This document shows positions 24,001 to 35,097 of a stretch of 64,000 bases of DNA, piece by piece. The notes beneath the pieces were generated by a model, which ran no database searches, was not told the origin of the DNA, and worked only from the letters and a program-made list of their open reading frames with translations. Position 1 is the first letter of the stretch; each line of letters begins with the position of its first letter. Origin of the DNA: Trema orientale. Lineage: Eukaryota; Streptophyta; Magnoliopsida; Rosales; Cannabaceae. Position numbers and translations under genes: made by a program. The stretch is taken from positions 1 to 64,000 of the forward strand of contig JXTC01000076.1 in assembly GCA_002914845.1 (NCBI GenBank). The letters run 5' to 3'.

Positions 24001-24847
24001 TTTTTTAGCATATAAAATTTTGACAAATAAATTGGAAAAGAAAAAAGTTTTAAAATAAAGTTTTATAGAATTTTAGAAAAATATTTTCTTATTTCTTTTC
24101 CTTAACTTCTTCCGTAGAAAAATCCAAATTCCAAACAAAGCCTGTATTTTAAATTGACATCACTCATCACTGTATAATCTCATTAGCAAAAATCTAATGC
24201 ATATTGCACATAAGCTATCAGTAACAAAGAATTTGAGAGTTCAAAAGAAAGATGGTAGAATTTGAAATTTGCAATTCCTTTCCTTTACTTCCATGATTGA
24301 AAATTTCATTGCAAATTTCCCTTTTTTTAAAAGGTCAAAATTTCATTGCAAATTTCTTTTTCTTTTTTTTTTTTTTTTGGAAGGCCAAATTTTGTGTTTA
24401 CCTACACATTAAGCATTTAATTTCTATGAACCCCATAGTGAAATTAGGATAGAAGTTACCCATTTTAGAACTTATTTCCAGAGTACTGAGATGAGAATTA
24501 ATTCCCGTTCCTGGAATATGAAGAAAAAATAGATTTGAGACTTATTTCCTATTGCAATGTTTACTGGTGAAATAAATCGAAGTTGATTATAAAAATAGTT
24601 TGGTATTATTCCAGTGTTTATTAAACTGAGAAATGAGAATTTTTTTATTCTCTTCGATCTTCATGATTCTTAAAATCTAAATATAAACACTCAAAGCACT
24701 TAGTCCAGTTGCTTTATATATGTCCCAGCTACAAATTAATAAACAAGCTCTAAGATATTTGTAAACGAAAAAAAGAAAGTTGAGCGCGCGCACACAAATA
24801 TACATATATATACACATACACAAATAAATACAGAGAAAATATAAATA
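21041..24847. other. AT-rich intergenic DNA, no gene seen
   Basis: Apart from the foldback element at 21860-22195, I see only low-complexity tracts, such as (TTA)n near 23184-23205, poly-A at 23676-23693 and poly-T at 24356-24378, and a 19-bp direct repeat AAATTTCATTGCAAATTTC at 24301 and about 24338. The frames at 22415 and 23110 have no family character. Confidence 0.6.
21860..22195. mobile_element. long foldback element (inverted arms about 150 bp)
   Basis: The left arm contains TGTATTTTGAGATTTTGTTCA and ATTATTATTAATATTAATTT. The right arm on the minus strand contains TGTATTTTGACATTTTATTCA and GTTATTATTAATATTGAT, and the match then runs on through AAATTTGAAATC(T/A)GTTATAAAT. The two arms nearly meet in the centre, so the transcript would be one long hairpin. 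No coding capacity. It is a candidate MITE or small-RNA precursor. Confidence 0.65.
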
Positions 24848-25020
24848 AGGGCGCGTCTACAGTAGGGGCACCCTTACGTAGGGCCTTGTCTATTCACCGT
24901 TGGATGAGAATCTGTATATAAATAGATTCTCCACAGATTTTCGTTATTCTCCACAGATTCCCATCCAACGATAATTAAGACATGACCCTACGTAAGGACG
25001 CCCCTACCGTAGCCATCCCC
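24848..25020. mobile_element. hAT-type MITE with 8-bp target duplication
   Basis: A 173-bp element. The left end has CTACAGTAGGGGCACCCTTA followed by CGTAGGG. The right end on the minus strand has CTACGGTAGGGGCGTCCTTA followed by CGTAGGG. A perfect 8-bp direct repeat TATAAATA flanks it (24840-24847 and 25021-25028), the duplication size of the hAT superfamily. The interior is also symmetric around AGATTCTCCACAGATT words. Non-coding. Confidence 0.85.
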
Positions 25021-25028
25021 TATAAATA

Positions 25029-25895
25029 TAGAATAATATAGAGAAAATTAGAAAATAAATAATATAGAAAAAATTAGATAAATGATCAATTGTTTAAATT
25101 AGTTTAAGTAAATATCCATATTTTAAAAGTTATAGTTAACTGTACATTTCTTCTGAAATTTTAATTGTGAAATATATTATATTTCCAATTTTGTCATTAA
25201 GTAAATTAGACATTATATTATAAATTTTTAAACTTCATCATATACTAAATTTTAGATAAAAAATTGGTCAAATAGTTAGTCAACCCAATTTTAATTAGAC
25301 AAAACAATACCTATAAATAAAATAAAAAAAATGCCCATATATATATCGCTTCCTTTGTTTATTTATTTTATTGTTATCGTTATTTTTATTTTTTCGGAGA
25401 AAAATTGTTTGCAGTAGTTGAATAATCAGCTTTTTCACCAAAATTTTCTTGTTTGAGAACTTCCCCATCATTCATTTTCCTCTCCAAGTAATCTAAATAC
25501 ATAACGAATTATAGTTTATAGTTCAATGGAGTAAATTCAAAGCTTTGGCCAGGACTAATTTCAAGTGGTCATAAAACCAGCAAAGAGGTTTTATGTCAAA
25601 AACCTTGTTCTCAAAGTGAAGAGACACATCACAACCATAATGAGAAAAAGCCCTTCTCCTAATTGTGAAGCTTTCTGTTTTGAACCAGCCCGATCATGAT
25701 CAGAGGATGATGAATCAGTCGTTCCAAACTTGATACATTTCATTAACAATTGTCAGTTTTCTCTCTTTCGTTTTCCTCTTTCAAATATAAGACCAGACTA
25801 CCATTAGCAAAGAATCTTGGCCCTTTCCTCCTGGCCAAACCCAAAAGGATCATATCGAGGAATTTCATGCCTATTGTATTGGATCATTCACACCA
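25029..25895. other. AT-rich DNA and 3' flank of the TRAIP-like gene
   Basis: 25029-25400 is AT-rich with nothing recognisable. 25400-25895 lies downstream of the TRAIP-like stop codon on the minus strand and probably includes its 3' untranslated region, but no polyadenylation site can be fixed. The plus-strand frame at 25750-25953 is antisense to the last exon and is not a gene. Confidence 0.5.
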
Positions 25896-28800
25896 TCAAT
25901 TACTGACTCTTCCGAAGAAATGTTCAATTTGCAAGCATCCACGGGACTGTTGACTATTTGTCTTGGCTCCTAGTTTGCACCTCTTTGCCCCTACTGAATT
26001 CTCCTTATTATCCTGTAAAAAGAAGTCAAAAGCAAGAACTCAAGTTATAAAAGACACCACGCTAAAACTATGCCCATACTTTCATGTAATCGGCCCCAGT
26101 AGCTAATACTGGCAATCCATTTAGACTATTACAGAGACTAATAGATTCAATGAAAGATATAAACCCACCATTGAGTATTGGTTCAGAGATCTCAGAACTT
26201 TGATCCTGCCACCTCTTCCATCAGCTCCAACTGCAATCAAATCGCCGGTGCTACTTCTGTTTACACCTTGTCTTGTTTCCTTGTTTTGGCCTCGCTTGCA
26301 CCATTTACCCAAGTACCTGTTTGTTCCATCAGGACCAAGCAATCCACCAGAAAAACATATATCTCCTGCAGGTTATAAAATTCTTTAGCTACCAACGTTC
26401 TTAAAAACAAAGACGCACTGGTCAATCAAAACAGAAAATTGCAGCTGCAAATTACCTGGGTTGGAAAGTGGCATTGGGGATTCTTTTCTGATGTTGAGCA
26501 TGGGCTTAACTTGTGCAACATCATCAAAAAGCACAGTCACATCCTCATCAATGTCAGCAGCAAAGCTCTTGGTGGTATTGTCGACACTGATTCTTGAACT
26601 AAATGGTCCAGCCAGGTTACTATATTGATGCACTGAAGCTTGTTTCTTCGTATCATAAGTTGCATTCGATGTTATTGTAGATGACTTTGGGGTAACAACA
26701 TCTTCAGTGGTTTGACCTTTTGAATCAGGATTTGGAAGTCCCTGAACAGCTGTATAGGATTTTGAAACGTCGACACCTATTAAAGTGCAATCATCTTCCT
26801 CTTTATTACGAGCCATGGTACTAGGACCATCTTGAGAACAATGTACATCAATCTCATTAGCTAAATTAGAGTTTTGTACTATTCTATGACGCAGTAGATC
26901 ATCTTGAGATCTTCCCGACTTGTCTAAGTTAAGCATGCTCGCAGAACTTTGTTTACTTTGGCCTTCTGATACATCAATGTTGTGTAAATAATTGGATTCA
27001 CAGTTGACACCATTCTTAATGACCCCTTCAGAACGAGGTTTCTTTGAAGCCTTCAATTCCCTCAGTACTTCATTATCCTTTACTTCAACAGCTATCTCCA
27101 ATTCTTTTACCCTTGCCTGATGATGGCCACAACAGTCAACATAATAAATAACGAGAAAATCGCCAAATGAGAATCACTAATGGCCTTAAAGTATGCTTAC
27201 CTTCAATTTATCAATCTTTCCTTTAGCCTTCTCTAATTTTTGAGTAGATCGTGACTCTCCCCGTCCCAGAAGATTGCACTTGGCCATCAATTCTTTGTAA
27301 CTCCTATAGATGTATGTGCAGCATAGTAAAATCAGAACATAAGAAAGAATTATGCAAGAGTAGAATGAAGAGGTAACCTCCTTCAAAAACATGAAGAGGT
27401 AACCTTTGTGGTCAAACGGCTTGACCAACTTCAGGAGATTTGCACCTAATATAATCTACCAAAGTACTATGGAAAAATTCCTTGGCTTAAAAAAAAAAAA
27501 AAGAAGAAGAAGAAAGAAAGAAGAAGAAACTGTGAGAAATTCAGATAACTTACTTATTACGCATCACCAAGGACCTTCGTAAAATGTCCACCGTATCTCG
27601 ACTATTAGCACCATTCCCAAAGGAGGCGAGCTTTAAAACCTCCTCTTCATCCAGATCCAAATCAGATACTCTAGATTATAAAAGCCATGTGACCTTCTTA
27701 GCAACAGATTAGAACGTAAGTAAACAAAAATTCAAGGGATCAATTATCAAGAGATTTACTTGACAAAAATGGCCCTTCAGTGTTGATTCAAGTCATAAAT
27801 AGGGTGGATAGGTTTGAGTCAAGTCCATCATAAAATTTACGCGGAAAAAAAAAAAGAAAAAAAAGAAAAAAAAAAAAACCAACATCAACCAAATCCAAGG
27901 CAAATAAATATGCCACTACCCCATTTAAATGCACTCACAATTTCAGTGCCGCAAGTTCTTTGGCCAAAGCCATATTCCTCTCTTGCAACCTCGAGCACTC
28001 CAAAGTTGATTTGCTAAGCTCCTATTACAAAATTGATAACTCCATCAGAAATTTTTTTTAACTAATCTACATAGTTTATATATGTGTTTTTCAAACGTAA
28101 TTCAGGTATTGGTTCACCTCAGTTTTCACATTAAGCAGCTGCTGCAATAATGCTTTTTGTTTCAAGGCTTCATTCTTCAATGCTGTTTCTTTCTTTTCTT
28201 GCTCCTTACAAAGACAAAGCTGACACAAGAAAAGCCTCATATGAACCAAATGATAAAAAGCAGTCAAAAGAAAAAACAACACAGAGATTATATCCAACAT
28301 TGCAGTCACAAGTTACAGTGACATGAATGCGTGATCTGCTCCATTAACTACTGAACTGGTGAAATGACGAGGAGGAAACTGTCAGCGATTTCGATAATGA
28401 ACGAATCCCAAACAATAACATGAAAACTCGAGAATTCCAATTCCAGTTTCAAACCCAATTCGATGAAATGACTATTTCTTTCTTCTAGTTCCAACTATTT
28501 TTCTAAAAGGGTATTTAGAAAAATGAAAAAAAAAAGCAGCTGATTTGAAACTATAACCGGAAAAACAGAACACCCATGAAGTCAAAATCTTTATCCTAAT
28601 TCCTAGTCTCTACACAACAGATTACGAAGCAAATGAATCATTTACCTCCTGATTGAGCTCTTTGAGGTCTTTCCCCTGTCGCTCCAAAACCGAGTCAAAC
28701 CCTAGAACCTTCGCCTCCAATCTCCGCACCTCCCTGCGCAACGCCTCGGGATCATCCCCAGAATCGGGGATCGGTCTCTGAGTCGGTGCGAGACTGGGGT

Positions 28801-29169
28801 CAGCGACCGAGTCCCCAATCGACTGAAAGTAAAGCCGAGCCGCATCATGGGCCTTGCAGCTCTGCTTGCACACAGGGCAAGTGCATTTCTTCGTGCTCGA
28901 ACAGTACTCGAACCACTGTTGCAGACTAGGGTTTCAGGAGCAACCAAAACGCAACCGTGTTAGAGTCGATTCTCCAGTATATGCAAAGAAATAGATTCAT
29001 ACATATATATATATAGAGTATAGAGAAAGAGAAAAACTGACCAAAGCTCGTGGAAGACATGGCCGCAGATGGAGATAGCTTGGAGATCTTCTACAATGGG
29101 CTTGAGATCTTCGTAGCAGATTGAGCAAATGGTTTTCCCAAAAGGGTTTCCATTCACCATCTCTCCCAC
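25896..29169 (-). CDS. TRAIP: RING-H2 E3 ubiquitin ligase, TRAIP/NOPO-like
   Basis: Nine coding exons on the minus strand: 29169-29042, 28925-28646, 28219-28118, 28021-27939, 27670-27554, 27303-27201, 27116-26456, 26365-26169, 26012-25896. All introns are GT-AG and the frame runs unbroken for 595 residues. Residues 15-62 form a RING-H2 finger (C15, C18, C35, H37, H40, C43, C59, C62; ends CPVC). A charged coiled-coil-like stretch follows (about 95-270) with the SDLDLDEEEVLKLAS block at about 199-213 and SYKELMAKCNLLGRGE at about 238-253. The tail has a conserved-looking SGGLLGPDG segment near 495. In animals this family ubiquitinates the replisome helicase and acts in DNA replication stress; a nuclear role here is inferred by family. 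The last exon holds CLQIEHFF (583-590), resembling a PCNA-interacting box without its first Gln. The start is the first ATG before the RING; a second Met is at codon 4. Confidence 0.93.
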
Positions 29170-29581
29170 TCTCTCTGTGTGCTTTTTTTTTTTTTTCCCG
29201 CTTAAGCTCTCTCTGTGTGTTTATCACACTATCAAATGGAGCGGAATTTTCAAACGGAGAGGGAAAATATTTTCAGAGCGGGATTCGGCACTTTACATAA
29301 AAAATATTTTGCACGGCTGGTCCCTCAACTTATTGTACTGTGACAGATTAATCCCTACATTTTTATTTTGTCGTATTTAACCCCTGCTCTTTCTATTGTT
29401 GTAATTTTAGTTTTGATTGCTCATGTGGCACTGTGTGTGTGTGTGTTTTTTTTTTCACTTATAAAAAATTAAGTTTCGACGTTGAATATGAAACAATTGC
29501 TGACTCGAACCATTTTAGATTCGTAATGGAAATATTGCATTTGGTTTGAATATGTTCTGATGATTGGGTTATTGGTGCAAG

Positions 29582-29583
<2 letters not shown>

Positions 29584-29625
<42 letters not shown>
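29584..29625. repeat. (ATT)n microsatellite
   Basis: About 14 uninterrupted ATT/TTA units. A likely length-polymorphic site. Confidence 0.95.
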
Positions 29626-29980
29626 TTGAGAGGATTGGTGTAACTCATTATTGTGGCTTGTTCTTTAAGCGTTTTGATGTGTAGTTTCAGTCATGACCCT
29701 ATATAGCTCAGTAAATTGAAAGCCAATAAAATGTTGGTTGGATCTAATTGCTAGACTCATTTCTACTCTTTCCAAATATTATTTTAATAAACTGTGTTAT
29801 TCTTCAAATAATTAAGATGAAATTTTACAAAACGACAAATATTATAATAAAATCTCTATAAATATCCTATGAAATTATACGATGCACTTTTTCAGTATGG
29901 TTTTGAACTTCATGTTTAGTTGGTGGAATGAAATAAGAATGACAATGGGAATTGGAATAATAATAGATATATATTTCATT

Positions 29981-30106
29981 GTTTAGTTAATTTAGTATAA
30001 TTGAACGAAATAAGTATAATATTGACCAAAATAATCTTTCATAGTTTAGTTAATTTAGTATAATCGAATGAAATAAGTATAATATTGACCAAAATAATCT
30101 TACTTT
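29981..30106. repeat. 63-bp tandem duplication
   Basis: Two head-to-tail copies of a unit beginning GTTTAGTTAATTTAGTATAA and containing GTATAATATTGACCAAAATA differ at very few bases. Confidence 0.9.
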
Positions 30107-30165
30107 TAGATGTCCTAGTAAGGCAAAAAAAAAGAAAAAGTGGTATTTTAAAAATAGAAACAAAA

Positions 30166-30337
30166 GAGCAATGCTATGGGGTACAAGTAGTGCTGGACAT
30201 AGCAGTCTATTATTAGGTGATTATTATCAGTAGGCTAAGTCTTATACGGGCCCACCTGAAATGTAATTATAATTATCTAGTAACAGAATGACACATAAAT
30301 AGTGTTGGGCATTATGAGGTATCCCATAGCATTATTC
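30166..30337. mobile_element. MITE family B (Mutator-like), copy 1
   Basis: It starts GAGCAATGCTATGGGG and its minus-strand start is GAATAATGCTATGGGA, so the ends are inverted repeats. The flanking 9-mers GAAACAAAA (30157-30165) and AAGACAAAA (30338-30346) agree at 7 of 9 positions, as expected for a decayed 9-bp target duplication. It is the same family as 54115-54298, 61745-61930 and 61942-62125. Non-coding. Confidence 0.75.
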
Positions 30338-31125
30338 AAGACAAAATGGTAGAATTATAATTACACACTTTTTTTAGGTGGAATAACAATTCCATCAAAT
30401 GATGAAATTATACTTTGAACTCAAAATAATGTTCTTTTTTTTTTTTAACCTATGTAACGTTCAATACTTTTTTTCATTTGTTTCTTTAATCCTTGGAAAT
30501 ACGTCAAACAACTGTTCAACTATTTTGGAATTCAAAGAGGTTGCAATAGTTGTGAACCTTTTGTTGGGGGGAAAGTAGATAGTGATTTTTGGAATAACAG
30601 GGACATTAATGGAAAAAATAATATTTTAAAAATAATACTTTTAACTGAAAATAAAATTGATTTCGAAAATGAGCACATAAAAAGTAGATAATGGCGTATC
30701 AATAAAGCCACCTAAATATTTTTTTGGACTTGATATGTAAGGATTGGATACCTGGTTGTATTGCTCGTATTTTTGTTTTTCAAACTAACTTCGAAGTTTT
30801 GGGACTACAAAATACTAATGAAAATAATTGGTATTTTTTCCATTATGGAAATGCAAATTTTATCGTAACTAGAACTATTCACGTGAATGATATCACACTA
30901 TTTTAGACATATTTTATTTTGGGCACTAAGTGCAGATTTTAGAAAGTAGATCTTATCCAATCCACAAACGTATATGTTATTTTTTATTAGTTATTTAGCT
31001 AGATTATTAAGTACATATAATTGAGCTTTAAGTTAGTTTTCTATTTTGGATTATTCAGCGTAATATAAATTTGGTCATTTTTTTTTCTTTTAATGTATTT
31101 GAAGTTGTCTCAAAACTCCCAATTC

Positions 31126-34100
31126 AAAGATCATAGCCAACAGATTGAAGCCCCTCTTGCCAACCTGATTTGCCCAACTCAGTCCGCCTTTATCCTAAGT
31201 AGATCAATCCATGATAATTTTGCTCTAATCTGTTGTGGAAATAATGAACGCAATTGCACGTATCGAACAAGTAATAAAGTGTAAGTATGAGTATCGTTCC
31301 TACGAGGATTGTGCTTACTAAGTACCAAAATTATTCTAACTCTAATTTTATTTGAAAGCAAATCAAAAGGAATAATTTCACAAAAAGAAATCTAATAACT
31401 AAATAAAAAGAAAAGCAAAACAAAATAATAAATAGGACAATCAAGAAGCTGAAGACCTAGGGTTTATGATTCACCAAGATTAATCCGCCTAAATTATTCA
31501 ATCCAATCAATTAATGTCCATTCCCTATGCTAATAGCGAATTTCTCTAATATATCCATTAATCTTTCTCAAGAATTAACAAACATATTTCAATAGACAAG
31601 TTCCAATATCTCTATGTAAACTATGAACCTATCAAAACTTATTAAGCATAAGAAATTCATAATACTACACTAGCCTCATAGATATCTCTATCTTATGATA
31701 ATCTCATGTCAAATTAATCAAGACAAATTCAATCCTCCCTTCTCAGATCTTGGATTAAGCCTTTAATTCATGCAAAAGTTGATCAGGCTCTCACAAGCAT
31801 TAAGTATAGATTAATACAATTAGCATAGAATGGAAATAAACATAAAATTGAATTGGAATTGAAATAATTCAAGACATCATAATCCGGCTACACCGTAGCC
31901 CTAGAAAACAGATTTAGGTCATGGCTAAAGCAAAAGAAAACATAATAATTCTGAACATAAAGAGTAAAGAAAGAAAAACTCTTAGCGAATTTGAGTTGTA
32001 GCACTCCCGTCTATGGCTCATGCCACTCCTCTCCTTCTCTTGAACTCTCTCTCTCTCTCTATCTCTCTTGGGGTCTAAAGCTCTCAAAAGTCCTCCAAAT
32101 AAGTCCTAAAAAGATCTATTTATAAGCTTGGAGGCAGCCACATCAAAAATTAGGTCAAAAGGTGTCTAAAAAAAATCATGTGCTGAATTTCCGCAGTGCG
32201 GCGCCGGGGCACTACTAAATAACGCCGGGGCACCACCCTGGTTGTTAAATCTCTTTTTGTGCCCGAACTAGCGCTGGAGTGTTACAAACATGGCGCCGGG
32301 GTTCTATACCCTCTGGAACTTTTTTCCTCTTTAAAAATTTGCTCCTTTGGAACCTCTAAAGTGCTCTAGTATCAAAGATAAGTACCAAGGCGTTCTCTTC
32401 TTCGCCCAACTCGCCATAAATCATGTCATTTTCACCATGTGCACCAAAATTAACTAACCTATAAATAAAACATTAAAAACACAAATAAAATCCACAAAAA
32501 ACCCTGATAACCTACTAAATGCCTCGTTGAAATGATATCTAATTCATGATTAAAACTCACTCATCATAATCCAAGAGGTGCTGCACACAATAAAACATAA
32601 GAAAGGGAAAGGTGATTTGATGGCCATGAAACTTGATCTTACAAATGCTTATGATAAGATGAATTAAGAGTTTATCTTGTCGGTGCTTTCCTAATTTGGC
32701 TTCCATGAAGAATAGATCAATTGGTTTCGAAACTACATCATAATTACCCGTTTCAATCTTAACCTCAATGGATCATCGTTCCAATCCTTTTCTCCAAAAT
32801 GTAGATTGCATCAAGGGGACTCGTTATCTCCTTATTTATTTATAATTGGCATGGGGGTTTTTTATCGCTGTATTAATGCCAAGGTTGAAGAAGGGGCCAT
32901 CTATGTATCAAGCTCTCAAGATCATGCCCGGCTCTCCACCACCTCTTTTTTACAGATGACCTCCTCCTCATTAGATGAGCCATCATAATATAGTCAAATG
33001 CCTTCTTATATTGCCTAAATAGATTTTGTTATTAGTTTAGACAATCAATTAGCCTGGAAAAATTCTCGATAATGTTTAGCAGAAACATGTCTAGAGAGAA
33101 TAAGAACAGAATAACAAACATATTAGGCATCCAACAATCCTTGCATGGTTCCAAATATATCGGTCTTCCTTTGTTCATCACGAGAAGAAAAGCTAATGAT
33201 TTTCAGTTTGTGATAGACCAATTGGAATTATAATTGGTAGGCTGGAAAGAGAAACCACTATCCAAAGCAGGCAGGTTAATCTTGATTAAATCTGTTGGGC
33301 AGTCTATTACCTCCTATACAATGCACTCAGTGGCCCTCCCAATGTCCATCTGCAAAAAGGTGGACCGAATGCTGAGATCTTTCTGATGGTGGACAAATTA
33401 TAGAGGTCATGAGAAGCTCTGACTTAAGGCTTAGAGTAAACTTTGCTCTCCTAAATCGTTGGAAGGCTAGGCCTTAGATGTACAGCTGACATGAACAAAG
33501 CACTCCTCTACAAATAGAGGTGGGGGTTATTAAATAACGAATCTTCTCTATATATGCAGGTTCTTGAATCAAAATATCTCTACTAAAGTTCAGTCCTCTT
33601 AGTCAAACCCAGCTCAAACACCTCTTGGACTTGGAAAAATATGTGTAAGGCTAAGTCTCTTCTCACCAAAGGAGCTTTGCCGATTTATTGGCGATGGCAG
33701 GAGCACTATTATATAGGGTAATCCCTAGATCCCAGGTTTTACAGGTTTCAAACCTCAACCCAAGAGTTCACCGTACCAAGGCTTGCACTTGGTTACAGAT
33801 TTTATCCTATAAGATGGGACTTGGGACTATCCAAAACTCATTGCCACATTTGATCCCACCCCGGCGTCCATCATTTCTCGCATAATACTACCATTATCTC
33901 CCCAACCTGACTTTTGATTCTGGTCCCCTGCATCCAATGGGAAATTTTCCACCAAATCGGCCTACCTAGCTGACCAACAACACTATTTTTCTAATACCAC
34001 GGCCCTCTAGAACACCTACTGGAACCATCTCTGGCGAGCTAAAATTCACCCTTGACACAAGATTATAAGATGGCAAGCTATCATCGATGCGCTCCCCATC

Positions 34101-35097
34101 CAAGACCGTCTCTCTAACTCATTTGCTATTGACAGTATCATGTGCCCCATCTATAACCTGCATACAAAATCAGTAGATCATTTTTTCTTATTCTGTGAAT
34201 TTGCTCACTACATTTGGTTCTCATCATCCCAATGGAACTTTTGTCCTTCCCATGACCTCATGATTTAGACTGATTTGGGACCTGAATGCGAAGACATATT
34301 CAAAACCTTTGCTCTTTATCTATGTGGCCATAGAGTACTATGGAAAGTTCGGAATGAAGCAGTTTATTGTAACACCCCTTAGATTTAAACCACGTGCTGC
34401 TATCTATTAACTCTAGCTATTTGAGCTTTAGACAAGCCTTTATAGCCCCAATCTTCGGCTTCTGCAACCACCACTTAGACACTACCACCAGAAGATTGGG
34501 TTAAGATTAACTTCGACGCAACTATGTGAGATAGTGCAATTGTTACAGCTACTATTTGTCGAAACTCAACAGCCACCATCATTGGCATTGAAACTAGGAA
34601 ACACTATCTTACTTCTGTTCTAATGAGAGAATGCCTAGCAGCCAGACTAGCAATTGAGTTGGCTTTATCCCTCGCCTAGCCAGACTAGTAATTGAGTTGG
34701 TTTTATCCCTCAATATTTCTCACCTTATTCTTGAATGTGATGCAAAGGTGGTTATTCAAAATCTGGATCCGATAGATAAAGACTGTGAATGGGAAATCTC
34801 AAATCTTGTGTTTGACTACCACAACCTCTTAAAGAGATTTCCTATATGGTCTTTATCCCATGTTCCCAGAACGGTAAATTATATGGCCCATAATATAGCC
34901 AAGTGAGCTCTCACTTCTTGTTGCTTTTGTAGCTTAAGTTGAGATTTATTTCTTGAAGGGGTTCTTTCTGATGTAACTTACTAGACCACCTAGCTTTCGT
35001 GTTATTTTAGCTTGTGTTTTGGTGGTCTTTTCTCCCTGTACTTTCTTTATTTATTAATATATTCCATCATGTTTATTGAAAAAAAAAAAAAAAAAAA
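31126..35097 (+). mobile_element. LINE (non-LTR retrotransposon), decayed, split by an LTR
   Basis: The left part (31126-31230) translates in two frames to KIIANRLKPLLPT and PTQSAFILSRSIHDNFAL. After the inserted LTR, translation resumes at 32572 with QEVLHTIKHKKGKGDLMAMK, then RT motif A LDLTNAYDKM, motif B LHQGDSLSPYLFI (about 32806) and motif C FTDDLLL (about 32949-32969; FADD is usual). A zinc-binding-like segment follows at 34010-34200 (WRAKIHP, ALPIQDRL, CPIYN, HFFLFCEFAHYIW). An RNase H-like domain follows at 34495-34910 (NFDATM, ECLAARLAIELAL, LILECDAKVVIQ, VPRTVNYMAHNIAK). Stops and frameshifts are frequent. It ends in A19 at 35079-35097. The 5' end is truncated, as is usual for LINEs. 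No endonuclease remains. Confidence 0.92.
31231..32566. mobile_element. solo LTR inserted in the LINE
   Basis: It starts TGTTGTGGAAATAATG and ends CTCACTCATCA (TG..CA). The 5-bp duplication TAATC is found at 31226-31230 and 32567-32571. Removing 1,336 bp plus one TAATC restores the LINE reading frame across the site. The interior has no protein-coding content. A phrase typical of plant LTRs (CAAGTAATAAAGTG, then GAGTATCGTTCCTACGAGGA) lies near the left end, and a GC-richer GCGCCGGGG block lies at 32195-32310. No second LTR is seen, so solo LTR is the best call. Strand is not assigned. Confidence 0.87.

Larger units (their letters stand above)
29170..31125. other. intergenic DNA between TRAIP-like gene and LINE
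   Basis: 29170-29300 probably includes the TRAIP-like 5' leader and promoter on the minus strand. The rest is AT-rich and holds an (ATT)n microsatellite (29584-29625), a 63-bp tandem pair (29981-30106) and a MITE (30166-30337). The frame at 30724-30906 shows no family character. Confidence 0.6.

Noticed and set aside
25750-26388. Plus-strand frames over the TRAIP-like 3' exons
   Set aside because: Antisense shadows of exons 8 and 9; the minus-strand translation is continuous with the rest of the ligase.
28702-28947. Arg-rich minus-strand frame overlapping TRAIP-like exon 2
   Set aside because: It is an out-of-frame shadow of the real exon, which gives the RING end and coiled coil in a different frame.
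29584-29625. CRISPR-like or functional repeat array
   Set aside because: It is a simple ATT microsatellite with no spacers.
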